The notes under the pieces were generated by a model. The model saw only the letters and a program-made list of their open reading frames with translations, was not told where the DNA came from and did not search any database. From NCBI GenBank assembly GCA_040954595.2, contig CM082578.2:12214001-12278000 (forward strand): a DNA stretch of 64,000 nucleotides, in the 5' to 3' direction. Of this stretch, positions 1-12,300 are shown piece by piece. Source of the stretch: Balanoglossus misakiensis. Lineage: Eukaryota; Hemichordata. The first letter of the stretch is position 1. Each line of letters starts with the position of its first letter. Made by a program: the position numbers and the translations under genes.

Positions 1-3000
1 AAAAAAATACAAAATAAGCATTTACATTGCTATACATATACCAAATGTGGCCGGGAATATTTTAATGACCTATAGACCTATTATGTTATCAGTTGATGCA
101 AAACTATGATTGGTTTGGTTGAAGAATGTCAGTGTTGGGCGTTCAGTACTATGTTTCATTCAAAGAAAACACATGATCATTATTCGACCCATCTTATGCG
201 TGGTCTGAGCCGGATTACACTGTTTGAAAGTGGCTGTGGAAACGAAAGAATTGTTAAAGTTTTTAATCCCATTATATGACGAGTCACACGACCTACATGC
301 AGGTTTGCACTCTCTGGTTAATGCTCTGCACGGTACTATTGTAAAGTTAGTTACACTGAATTTGTAAATGTAAATATGCTGTTCAATATTTATTAGAGTT
401 TCTACTCTCGTGTTATGTAATTCTTAGTTATCGATTTAGTCTTACTTAGCAAGTTCACGTGTCCACCTGGATGCGGAATCTAGTTCATTTACAAAAACTC
501 CAAACAAATCCATCTGTTCTGAAGATGAGACACACTGTTGCTGATTTGCTGCCTGGTGTGGGAGGTGCGCCCTCAGTGGCACACAAGTGAAGTGGGTACT
601 GGACACCAATGACAAAGAGTGAAATACCTGTTGGTATTTTTATTTAGTGAGGGAATTGATTACAATCTAAACTTTAAACTTTTTAAAACAATATTGGAAA
701 GCTGGTGCATTCCAGAAGTTCTGCCACATTTTTAACAAGCCTTCTCTTTAAGGTACAGTTTTTACCAAATTTTGGATTCTTCAGATTGAGGAGAGACATG
801 TTGTCTCTTGTATTTAATGTGGATATTTTGCATCCATTGCATATATAGTCATGAATCGTTTTTTATCATTCAGATGTCTAATTCTTTTTCGATGTCAATT
901 ATAGACATAATGTCTAGTTGATTTCATGGCTTATAAATAAAAGTTAACTAGTTTTAGTAACATGCATTTTAACTGTTCTGTACAGAGAAAAAAATTGTTG
1001 TGAGGATATCTTGCCATTTTAATTATTAAAAAAATAAATCTGCTGATATATCAGCATTTTTTATGACCGGAGTCAGATTATATTCACATTGACATGAGAG
1101 TTGGTTGACTTATGAATAATTGTGATCGTTTTTATGAAATCTTCCAAATTTTTAGCTGTTCAAAATGGTTAACTGTTTTTGTTTCTAAGCCTGAGGACTA
1201 TTGCCCTACCCCTGTCAAACTTTCAACATGGTACCTTTGTATTTGGCATTTAAACTGAGTGATTATTCCGTTTCACACAAATTCATCTTTGTATCTGTCA
1301 ATCCTTACACTGCCAACTGTTAGAGCGGATAGAAACTAGCAACTGAGCCGCTTGTTGAACCAACTACTTAATGGTTACATGTTCACAAATTTTCTGGACA
1401 TGATCATTCATTACAGTCAGTTACATGCTTCTGAAAATGCAATATGTACCAGGGTATGTAATGTTTTATACTTCATTAATTACGAAAAGGACCAAGTTTT
1501 GTATTTTGATAATCAAGGTCATTGTAAACAAAAAAGAACATAAAAGTGAATAAGTTAAGTTTGAGAAGAACGAAAATGCCTTATCAGTGCAATGAACCAA
1601 GTTCAGCAATGAGCAACCATCAAACACTCAGCGAAAGTTTCAGTCCTGTCCAAGTTCAACAGGAAATGGATGAACGACGACATAAGCTAAGACGTCTTTG
1701 TCAGAAAAAATAAAGAGATGATTGTTACGATTTACATTACATCAACTATGTGATGTAATTTATTATTATTTCAAGAAAGGAAAATTAGTTATTTGGGCTT
1801 TGTTGCAAGCCATACAAACACATTGTATGTTTCTCATAATTTATAACTAGAAGAAAATCTGTGGTTTTAATAGTTCAATGCCTACTTTTTGCAGGTAGAG
1901 ATTTTTTAAAGAATGATTCCATTGTTGGTAAATTTTAAAGAGATGTTATTAATTAAAAAATGTTGGATGTCAGCTTTAAATCGTCAAAGGAGAACTACCG
2001 TTTTGCAAAATTTGACCACAGGAACCTGAACAGTCTCAGTGAGTCAAGAATATCTCACAAAACAGGAACCTCACAACTGCTGAGGAAAAAGTGTTCATTT
2101 TGAAATGTATGTTTCTGACAATTTTCAGCTTTTGATGATATTTATTGCTGTATGACAATGTTCTTACACTGTTCATCACCTGTACAATCTGCTCACCCCT
2201 CTTTCTCAAATGATATGATTTTCTAACCACACAAAGCAGTGGAGAAACACTGCATCATGTTGGAGAGAGGTTTTTTTGCATGTCTATACTGCAACAAACT
2301 TTAAGCTGCCAGCATGCCATTTACAATGTTATGGTGATAAATATTTAGTTTTTTTCTCTGTGTTCTGAAACGTGAAAATTGAAAGAGAATCAATGTGTCT
2401 CTATAATCGTTTGATTCATCACAGGTGATTTTAATGTTGTGGCTTTAAAAAATGTGAGTTTCTGTACCAATTTAGCAGTACCAATTGTATATAAATTTCT
2501 TTTCCATCTTTCATAATATTTATTCGACCAAAGTTTTGCATGTGTTATGACTATCATCTGATGATGTGGTTTCTTTCTGTAAAGAAGAGCGTTAGGATTG
2601 CATTGTTATGGTGACGTGTCCCAAGCGTGGCCAGTCTTGTGATAAATTGCACAAATGTTCAGAATTGTATTCTGTTGCAGTTGTTGTTTTTAACATCTTG
2701 AATTCACTAGAAAAGAGTAACTTTACTGTTCTAATTTGCAGATATTTGTGTTTGTAACCATATGCATTTTTGTTGTATTATTGAATAAAAAGTTTGTCTT
2801 GTAATTACTCTATCGTATATTTTGTATTGTATGGTTCTGTGTGTGTGTGTGTGTGTGTTTTATAAAAGCTATATAAAGAGAATTTGCTGTATCATTTCTT
2901 TGTTATCACTGGTAAAACTTTTGCCATTCCAACCAAAAAGATATACTGAACGAAATATTGACATTCTCAACCAAATCCATATTGTATAAATCTCGATATA

Positions 3001-3228
3001 TTTTGCATTTTAGAAGAATTTTTGTTTACCCGTTGACTGTAGAATGACCACTTGCATTAACTGTTTTCATAGAACAAATGTGTTGATGAAATGGTTGCAG
3101 CGTGTTTCAACATAAAACATCCCTAAAAAACAGTAGGAGTTCATATGATGAAAGTCAGGGAGGATAGAATACCCTGTCCCTGTTTCCCATCTTTACTGTG
3201 ATTCCCGAAATTGTTTCGTTCAAAGCAG
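1..3228. other. AT-rich stretch with no recognised gene
   Basis: I see no exon that I can assign here; open frames are short and no family is recognisable. A polyadenylation-like AATAAA near 2785, followed by a GT repeat at about 2838-2858, would fit the 3' end of a + strand transcript lying to the left. Alternatively the whole stretch is an intron or 5' flank of MBD4, whose first exons are not visible. Both readings are inference. Confidence 0.4.
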
Positions 3229-4390
3229 ACCGCGGGAAAACTTCCAAGAAAAGAAAACACAGCGTTCACAGTGAGTACTTTGAAGATCAGGTGCTGTTAC
3301 CGCCCTTGAAGAAGAAACCCTTCAAGAAATGGATTCCACCGAAGTCGCCGTATAATCTCGTCCAAGAAAGTCTCTTCCATGACAAGTGGAAACTCCTGGT
3401 TGCAACCATATTTCTCAACAGGACCACTGGTGAGTTGAGTTCCTTTAATGTATGAATGTTGAATCTTATTTTTATAATTTTTTTATCTCAAGCAGACTGA
3501 ATAATTTTCCACTCATTGCAAGATCTTGCAGGAATTGGTTAATTACTGAAGCTGCGGGTTGGTGGCCAATTAAGACAATCAAGCATTGTATGAAACTAGC
3601 AGCAATGTACTTCTGTTGCAAAATTTGATATTTTTCAATACATATACTAAGTCATGTGGTTTTTTAAAGGCAAGGCAGCTATTCCTCTCCTTTGGAAATT
3701 CTTTGAGAAGTGGCCGACAGCGGAAACAACAAGGAATGCTGACAGCACGCAAATAGCTGCATTGCTGCAACCGTTAGGACTCCATGAAAAGAGGTCCAAG
3801 ATGTTGATAAGATTTTCTGGTGAGTTGAGTTCACTATACTTTGTGTGAATACTCCTCTTAAAATTAATTCATGTTCACATTCAGTGGAGAATCTCATGCT
3901 CTTCCTTTCATGAAGGAAATATACACACCATAACCTCATAGAATCTCAGTGATTAGAGAGAAGCAAATAGAAGCATTAGACCCTATGCTAACAACCCTTG
4001 TGCATTTATCCATACAGAAGAGTATCTGGTGAAGGATTGGGTGTATCCCATAGAGTTACATGGTATTGGGAAGTACGGAAATGATTCCTACAGGATATTC
4101 TGTGTCAATGAATGGAAGGAGGTAAGATGCTGCATATTAAACATCTCATTTGTATAATTCAGAAATTACATATTTGTTTTGCTATTGGTAGTTTCTGTCA
4201 CGTTTCAAATGTGATTACACAGATAATCCAATGCATGCCAGTCGTCGTGTTATGTGACCTGGATCGATGCATCTGACGAAACCGACCAATTCTTGTACAT
4301 GTTTGTTTCCAGGTCAAGCCGGATGACCACATGTTGAACAAGTACCACGATTGGCTTTGGAAGAACTACAAAGAACTTGGGCTGCAGTGA
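3229..4390 (+). CDS. MBD4: MBD4, thymine/uracil DNA glycosylase domain (5' partial)
   Basis: MBD4 is a nuclear HhH-GPD glycosylase that removes T or U from G:T and G:U mismatches formed by deamination at CpG. Four exons are visible: about 3229-3429, 3670-3819, 4018-4121 and 4313-4390. Their phases (1, 1, 0) agree, and all introns are GT-AG. The joined protein follows the vertebrate catalytic domain closely: [19 protein letters not shown], then [15 protein letters not shown], then [19 protein letters not shown], ending near [13 protein letters not shown]. The Asp of the GND motif matches the catalytic aspartate (human D560). The first exon is taken to begin after the AG at 3227-3228, inside a frame open from 3168, with no suitable ATG. 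The N-terminal methyl-CpG-binding domain is not seen, so the gene is 5' incomplete here or lacks that domain. The identity of the glycosylase domain is secure. Confidence 0.93.
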
Positions 4391-4863
4391 TGGTGGGATG
4401 TTTTCAGGCCAGGTGAGAATTGCTAACTGTACAGTGAATAATTGCCAGATTGTCACACCCTGCTAGGTTTGCCGTCAAAAGGGAGTGGTTCAGGAATCAA
4501 AACATGTATGTAAGGTTGTTTACTGGTTAATCTGACCTTGTCAGGTCAGGACAAACAAGGAATAGCACCCTTGACCTTCAGGTCAGGGGAACTATGCTTT
4601 GAGATGATGAATTCAGAGACCTGACCACTAACATTTTATACTCCAAGAAAGATTTTATATATTTTATTCCTCTTCACTAGCCAAGTTTCATTCATTGTCT
4701 TGCATTGTCTTCTTCTTCGTAGATTTAATGTGCATATACATGTATTAGCAAAATACTAATGTAAATAGATCAAAATACGTGTACTTCATAATTTGAAATA
4801 CAGTGGCGATATGTAATTTTCTTCTACTCATTTCTGTTTATGTTCCAACGCTTCTGTACAAAA
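4391..4863. other. convergent 3' ends of MBD4 and the uncharacterised gene
   Basis: Only 473 bp separate the stop codons of two genes pointing at each other, so both 3' UTRs must share this space. On the - strand an AATAAA lies at 4668-4663, about 200 bp past the stop of the uncharacterised gene. I see no canonical AATAAA for MBD4 on the + strand here. Confidence 0.55.
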
Positions 4864-7800
4864 CTAAGCAGCCTCTGCGTTTTGGGAATCTGCGCTGTCT
4901 GTCGATTCAGCGCCATTACTAATGCTGTTTGTACCCCCTCCTAAGTCTGTCGTTTGGATGTCCCTGTCTTCCGCCTGTACAACTGTGTCAGTGGGACTGG
5001 CCTCACCCACAGCCTCATTGTGCATGTCTGTGTTTTCTGATTGTTCGACGGCATTGCCCTTGCCTGTTTCTGACTTCTCTGTGTCTTCAGCATTTTCGCC
5101 GATTACACTTGGGTCCACAGTGTCTGTGTCTCTGTGTTCAGTTTGTTCAGCTTCATCGCTGACGCTATTTATAATAATCTGCGAATTTGGATCATCCACA
5201 TCTTTACTGGCACCATTGTGATATACACTGTCATTGTCATTGTCATCGCAGTCACTACCCGCATCGCTTGCATCTGGCGTGTTCATCGGCACGGTCGGCA
5301 GTAGCTTGGATTCTAAGGTCATCGCAGGCATGTGCACACTGAACATCATCACCTCACTCGTCTTTCCTGTCGCCTGGCTACTATCGTCAGGGTTACCATC
5401 ACTGGGCTTTTTCCCCTTTTTGCCATCACTTTTATTGCTAAGACGACTCCTGGTGATTTCTTCACCTTTGACCTCGAGCTTGATATCGTCTTTTTCGGTG
5501 TGCTGACTGTCGCAGCCAGTCGAGTCAGAATGCTCACGCAAGTTTTGGTCTTCATGAAGCGACTGATTGCTCTGACCATGCGAAGGATGATTGTCCTTCA
5601 GATGGAAATGTTTGTCTTTATTATTAAGTGGCTGGTTGCCTTGATCATGCACATGATGGTCATTTTTCTGCATTGCCCCATCATCAGAAGGCAGCTGATT
5701 GACCAAAGCAACTGAATCAGGACTGTTCGTCAAGTTTGTTTCATATTCATGAACCAGTTGATCGCATAAACAATGTGATGCAGGATTGTCTTGGCTGTCT
5801 GAAATTATCGGCTGCTTTTTCAAAGTCGCGGCACGACCCTCTCCTTGATTCTCACTTTGCACGAGTTCTGCACTGTCTGTAAATTTCGCCGTAGTAGTCT
5901 TTCGACGGTCCGCGGTCTCCTCGTCCAAATACACCGGTTGGCAGGGCACCCTTATCGGCGGCAACACCCTGGCCTGGCTGGAGAAGTGGACCTCGTTGTA
6001 CTCTCCCTGCATCTCCATCTTCATACCCAGCTGCCTCTCCAGCTTGTAGTTGCGGATGTAGCGGTCCTCGGCGTTTGGGTGCAGGCTCTGCTTGTGCGGA
6101 GACCGCATCTCTGGCCGCCACGTCTTGATGTCCAGTTCCTCCGTCCGGTTCTTCCAGCCGTGCGGGTGTTGCAGCAGCGCGTCCTCCTCCTGCTCCATGA
6201 TGGGCGGCTGTCGCCGGTTGTCGATGACGACGATGCTGGAATGCGGCCCGCTCCTGTATTTAACCTTCTGCGGTGTGATGAAAACCAGCTTCCTGTTTGG
6301 AGTAAGAACATGAACATAATTATTCAATATCATATTATGTGATAGTATGATTCTTTTTTTTATTGGTAAAAATCCAAAGGGGGATATAAACTTACTTAAA
6401 GTTAATATAAGATACGATAAGATAGGATCAGATAAGACACTTTAAACTTTACCATGACCAAATCCCCAAAGGTCAATTTAAATATCAGCTTGACATACAC
6501 TGTATAATGCTGACATCAGGGGAAAAAAGCAATCAAAGGAAAATATTTTGCACACGCTTATACTAAATGATGCAAGAAAACAAGCTGACTTGGTCAAACT
6601 GACCTTCTTCTTTCACTTTGGTGAATGGCAAAGGGTGCTTTTGGAGGTTCATAACTCCTGAAAGATTTACAAAATAGAAATATACATGCATATATGCATT
6701 GAGTGAGTCGTGTGTTTGGAATTGTACTATACCGGACAGCAGGAAGAAATTGTACGGAGTGTAGTTTGTGATGATAGCTTTATAGTACATGTACATAATA
6801 GAATGGAAATAAAAGTCAAATGTGATCTGGTGAATTACTAATTTTATATTATCCATATAGCTTGTGCATTAGTATTCTTACAAGAACTCAACCCAAAGTT
6901 ATTAAAAGTCCCCCCCCCCCCCACTGTGTGCTTTATGTATCTATCCATGTGGTCATTCAACCAAAAAGTTTCACTCCCTGTGGGTTCTGTTGGTAGCTTA
7001 TTTAACTATAGCTGATAGTTTACAAAGAAAATTGCACAGTTTCCTTCATTGTCGGTCAGTGTCCGTGGCTTTACAACTGAAAGATCACCTCATTGTTTTC
7101 CTTTGTTGCATTGGGTTGTCGCGCAATTACAGGCAGTGCATCCACGAACAAAGCGGCACATTTCAGGCATTTGTTTTGATGGATGGCAAAGGCCAGTCTA
7201 TTGTGATCCACGTTCTTGACCCGACCCACACACAGAAAAAAGTCAGAGATTCCTTGGACGTACCTGATCACCATGGGAGTCTTCTCCAACTCTGATTGTT
7301 CACCTCTGTAAAGCCTGTAGCGGTCGTCCAGATACCGGTCCATGACCTGTCTCCTGAGGACGATTTTGTCGATCAGACTCTGCATGGATAACTGATTGGA
7401 ACGTTTTCTCTTCTCAGTCGATGTCGCCGGATCCGGGAAACTCTGCAGTGGTTCCGGAGTCTTTTCCGGACCGTGTCGGAAGCCGAGCAGTGGTGAGGCT
7501 GAAGTGGACTTCACTGGTTTCACTACTGGTTGTACGTCTCTCCTGAGCGGACCTGGAGCTGATGACGTTTGGAGAAGTACCCTAGGCAACAGAGACACCC
7601 AGTGTAAAGAACTGAGAAGTTGACAGTGCAACAAATACCACTCTAACTGGATGCTGTGTTTAGAGCTTGTAACGTTTTTTCCTATGCATCATATCTCAAT
7701 TATGTATTTCAAATTGATTAAAACATGCACTGTCCCTTTAATGTATCAGCTACATGCACTGTCCCTTTAATGTGTCAGATACATGCGCTATTCTTTTAAA

Positions 7801-8996
7801 CATATCGTATGATTTTTAGCTTTTCTTCTCTGATTTATATTTACAAGTTTGTGTACTTACTCCATTCTCAGTTTTGTATCATAAAGTTCTGGCATGTTGT
7901 AATGATTGTCACTTTTCTTGTGTTTGCGAACTTTTCCAGGTAACATTATACCTGCAATAAAAATACAGACAAAAATCTAATCATATGTGTTGGGTTTTTT
8001 TTCTGGTGATTGTACGATCTGAGCAGTGGCATTGTGCTTCAAAAGGGGGGGGGGGGCACCATATTCCCCCCTGCCTGTTTAACCATATCTGAACCTGTAA
8101 CTTTTGTGTACTGAGCAATACCATAGCGTTTGATGCACTATCTGTTTCATTTGCCATTTCCTATTTACCAGTAAACATGATATCGACACTTCGTAAAAAG
8201 ATCTTTCTGGATCGTGTCCAACTTCTACAATGTAATTATGCCCACCATCGCGAACTTTCCAAGCAGCTTCCACAACTGCAATGCTGCTTGGTCCCCCTCC
8301 TCCGTTGCATATCTTTTGCCCTTTCCTCCTGATACATGTACTACGCCCCCTCCCCTATCCCCCCTTTTCAGAGGGACCTTGAACGTGACTTGATCAAAGT
8401 CGGATGCGCTGATCCCAAGTGCAGCTGCTGGCATTGCAGACGCGCAACTTACCAACGCCGGGAGCCCTGTACAGCGGATTTCTTGCCTGCATCTTCATGG
8501 TAAAGCGCTCTTTTGCGCGATTTCGCTGGAAAGGAAAGACAAGAAAAATTATAGCTGAAACTATGCTCATGCCACGTAAGATCTAAATATAAAGCCAATA
8601 GTCCGCATTGCGGGTATTTTGAGTTGCATCAATGATGATATAGTAGTAATGCGTTTGGGAAAGTAGATCGTTGTCTTGTACAACTTCTTAAAACTACTTT
8701 GAAGCGGCCGTTGCAGCACGCCCTCGAATGTCGGACATTTCCAAGGAGAACCATTTTGGCATTTGTTGGTCCACGGTTCCTCCGACGAGCAAGAAAACGG
8801 ATTACGGTGCACGGTGGTAGTGGCGGAAGAAAAAAACTTGACAGAGCAGCAATGAATGAAACACTTTCTTCCAGAACCATGCCAGGTTCGTGTACAATAC
8901 CTTGTCCTGACTAGCCCGACTGCTGGCCGCGTCTTTGAGGGGCTTGTGTCGATACATGGCGGCTGTGTCTCGGGGTACGCTAGTCAATCCATCCAT
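4864..8996 (-). CDS. uncharacterised 636-aa protein with acidic, His-rich C-terminal half
   Basis: I do not recognise this protein. Five exons join cleanly on the - strand: 8996-8901, 8525-8453, 7951-7861, 7581-7264 and 6292-4864 (stop TAG at 4866-4864). Phases 0, 1, 2, 2 agree, and all introns are GT-AG. The first ATG at 8996 gives 636 aa; a second in-frame ATG at 8957 would remove 13 residues. The N-terminal 160 residues are basic, with segments such as RNPLYRAPGVGIMLPGKVRK and RQVMDRYLDDRYRLYRGEQ. Residues about 162-310 hold a compact-looking segment (for example TEELDIKTWRPEMRSP). From about 320 on the chain becomes low complexity: His/Asn/Gln/Asp-rich near 370-417 and then strongly acidic to the end, which suggests disorder. 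No signal peptide or membrane segment is visible. An X-box-like site sits 5 bp upstream of the ATG, so a ciliary role is possible, but that is only inference. Confidence 0.82.
6910..6922. repeat. poly-C tract
   Basis: A run of about 13 C lies in the last intron of the uncharacterised gene. It is the only long non-splice-site C run on the + strand; the other homopolymer runs in the window are G on this strand. Confidence 0.9.
7724..7799. repeat. 29-bp tandem repeat, about 2.6 copies
   Basis: The unit starts catgcactgtccctttaatg at 7724 and again at 7753; a partial, diverged third copy starts at 7782. It lies within an intron of the uncharacterised gene. Confidence 0.85.
8045..8056. repeat. 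poly-G tract
   Basis: A run of about 12 G lies in the second intron of the uncharacterised gene. It is C-rich in the sense of that gene. Confidence 0.9.
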
Positions 8997-9000
8997 GTGC

Positions 9001-9014
9001 GTTTCCTTGGCAAC
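9001..9014. promoter_or_regulatory. X-box-like (RFX) motif upstream of the uncharacterised gene
   Basis: The sequence GTTTCC-TT-GGCAAC fits the relaxed X-box consensus RYYNYY-N(1-3)-RRNRAC. It lies directly upstream of the first ATG (8996) of the - strand gene. RFX factors bind such sites, often at ciliary genes. A single match can arise by chance. Confidence 0.4.
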
Positions 9015-9208
9015 GGGAATGTATTAACCTACAGAGAGAAGGGAAAATAGCACCATTTGAGAAAATAAGTCGAGAGGTAGAGGTAAAGCAACTTCACGTA
9101 GAAATCATTCAGAGGGTGAGCTCAGATCTAAGTAGGCCTACTTAATGACAGATACCACCCTGCGACTCGAACTATGAAAAAGAGATTTAGACTAATTCAT
9201 GCGAAAAC

Positions 9209-9294
<86 letters not shown>

Positions 9295-9345
9295 ATACGA
9301 TGACGATGGATGATGATTTTATACGATGACGATGGATGATGATTT
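9209..9345. repeat. (ATG)n microsatellite plus two 26-bp repeats
   Basis: About 27 ATG/GAT triplets run from 9209 to 9291. They pass directly into two copies of a 26-bp unit containing ttttatacgatgacgatgga, whose copies begin at 9291 and 9317. The longer unit probably grew out of the decayed edge of the microsatellite. Confidence 0.95.
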
Positions 9346-12300
9346 CACTGTCCCTCAAACAGTCACCAGACCGGTGATGATCTTAAGAACCTGGCCGCCA
9401 ACGCGATACATTCACATAGATCGAACAAATTTCGCATGTCTATATAAGTTAAACAATACGTGGGTCGGTGCTCCAGGTAAACCACATTCTACGTGATGAC
9501 ACGCGAATCGCAAAGTTCCACGCTTCACCGTATAGTATGGATTCTTGCCTGTGGCCTTACTGTAAACACGGTGAAAGCGCCGTATCAGATTTCTCATAGG
9601 TAAGTTCTTAATTGTTCCCGACAACTTGAGAACGCTAAAATGATAATCTTGCCAATTTCGACTCAGTAAACTACGAGGTGTGCGCAAGACTAAAGTGCGT
9701 GGAAACAGGAGCATTGCGTTTTTTTGCCTGTAGCATCGTCAGCGTTTCTCTCAACGAGCCAGAGCTATGCTAATCCCATGGCTCAGGATTGAATGTACAC
9801 CAATAACTTTATAGAAAACCAATTAGTTTTCTGGATACGAGTACGTGACGTAAAGCTCACTGTTTTTGGTATAAACAAAAATTTAACAGGTCGACGCTTT
9901 TTTTTCTGGGCGGTTTTTTGCGGTTTTCAACCTTTCTTGACCCAAATAATCAACCAGCGTACGATTTCACGAATTGGAACACATCGACTTCCTTCAACAA
10001 TGCATCTCCGGTGCCATCTTCTTGTGTTTCACGAACGAATCGTTCGATTCAAATGGCCCAAACAAAAACGCCGGCATTTCTCATAGTGATTTGTAGGGCA
10101 CCCCTTTCTTTCTTTATGTGTATATGGGGCGATATGGATGTTCTGGCCTTTTGCTTAAAGTATTGTGTAGCGACGCAGACATGCCGATTTTATTGTTGGC
10201 TATAACTACCAGGGTGATGGGAGGGCAGCGCTCAATTCATACCGACTACAACCCGACAATGCGTTTTCTTATACGCAAGGGACGATGCCTTGTGTACGTG
10301 GTGAATATCGCTCATATTTTATGGTGATCCTGCTTCGTTAACCGATCGGGCATAGTTAAACAACGTCCCTGAGAATCGACACGCACCGGTGACCCTGAAT
10401 GTTAGTGGGCGTTTGTTTTGTTCATGGTTTGCCAAAATATATAAATATTGGGGAACCTCATATTTACTTTTTGTTTGCTTGGGACGCATAATTAATTTGT
10501 ACCACGCATGTTACTAACTGAGGCCAGGGATCCTTGAAATGTTTACTCTGATTCTGATCAATTTTTTTTGCTGAGGCTACGAATAGATCACAAATTAAAA
10601 CTTTGGAACAATAAGCGCGGTGTTGTTCCTCGTGCAGTACTTAAATATCCTGACTTCACCATCAACCTTATGCCAATAAATACCAAGACACGGGCGCGTG
10701 ACAGACTTATACACTCGAGTGCTTAAATGGACAGAATAAATGCGAAAAACAAGGACCCACTTTAAAAATGACGACACTTTACAGAACCGACGGTAACTTG
10801 GATACCGCCCGCGTGCCAAAATCACCACGATACTCAATGAAGTGTCTTGGTATTGGTATTGAAACTTCAGGGCAGAACGGTGTGGTGCACTGGTGGTTGT
10901 AATTACGTCCAGTTGAAAAGAAACTTGGCGTAGATCTCGTAGCCTAGCCTGCACACGCGTCGGACGCGGACGTCGACCGTGTTACGCAAAGTGTTTGCAT
11001 AAAAACACTACAAACTGAAAGACAACTGTTGAAAATCAGCTTAACAAAGCTTTAAAGCTGCCAAGTTAAACCTGAAGGCCAACCATGAGCGGTCGGTGCT
11101 CTATTCACCAAAACGGCATAATTTTTATATGTCAATTGTGCCGATTATATGGAAGACGGTGATTTTTAGAGTAAAAGTTTCAAGTAACGGAGAGCAAACG
11201 GGACAGCGTGTCCGTACATTAATCGACGCATGCAGCATCGATGGACAGATTGCGATGTTGATCTTTCAGACGACCGGTTTGATTTGTCGCCTCCCGTTGT
11301 CAGTTGACTCTGACAGTCGTCGACAGTTATAGTATACATAGAAGGTGTCAGCCGTGAAACACTCAAAAACTGTTAGCCGCATACTGTACCTGTGTGACGC
11401 CATGGTCACTCTGCACGGGTCCCACTCTCCATTGTGAACGAACCACGCAACGAAGCACTCTTAGGAACTGGGCAAGCGTTTCAAAGACTGTAGCTATGTT
11501 GTTTTGGTATCAGTGTATAGTTACTGGCCAGTGGTGAGTGACCAGGTCGCCTGCATTCACCCGGTAATTGAGCACGCATTGATTTCATTGGCCGCACATT
11601 TGTTATTCGCCCGACCATTGTATAAGTTGTTCGTACTCTGAATCGCGTGGCCCTCTCCCGTAGCGACCATTGCCGGCCCGGGTTTATTATCTCCCAATGA
11701 AGCATGCCGATACGGACAAATGACAACATTGTCGAAAACAGCAAACAGAATTGTTCAACTTTGAAGGACCATTTAGTAAATTACCTGACTAGCGCACAAT
11801 GGTCCCTAGGGTGTTGAGTTAAGATCACGTTAACTCATGTAACTGGGCGCCGTGGAGCAGTTTCAAGTTAGCTCCTTCAATTTATTGGCCGAAGGTGCCC
11901 AATTTATAAGTCCAAGTTCAAACCGCTCTTCACCTGTTTGTGTTTCCCAGGCTTTAAATTTCACTTCTTTTTAAACGTTTTCACGAATTTGAACTTGACT
12001 TCCTAGTGACATTTTTTTCCAAACTCGCAGGTTAGTTTTATCTCCACAAAAATTGTGTTCGTCTGCATTTAAATCGGCCAGAGTAGTTCTGACATCTTTC
12101 ATGCAAGCCACCTCTTTCTCGGGACATGTGCAAACAACCGAAAAACATTACCGCTCTGAAATTTAAAGGATTCTGTTCGACCAAATACTTGTGGGCCAAT
12201 TCCTAAATCGCCGAGGAGACAGTAGGGTCCCCATGTAGACTCACGAAGAACAACGTGGAATGCTGGACATACGATCGACAATAGTTGCACTTTGCCGCAC

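Noticed and set aside
2783-2860. Polyadenylation site of a gene to the left
   Set aside because: AATAAA followed by a GT repeat is suggestive, but no coding exon is seen to its left and the sequence is AT-rich, so chance is likely. It is kept only as a remark.
4922-6342. Several + strand frames opposite the large exon of the uncharacterised gene
   Set aside because: The - strand frame is continuous with four upstream exons in phase; the + strand frames are short and have no partners.
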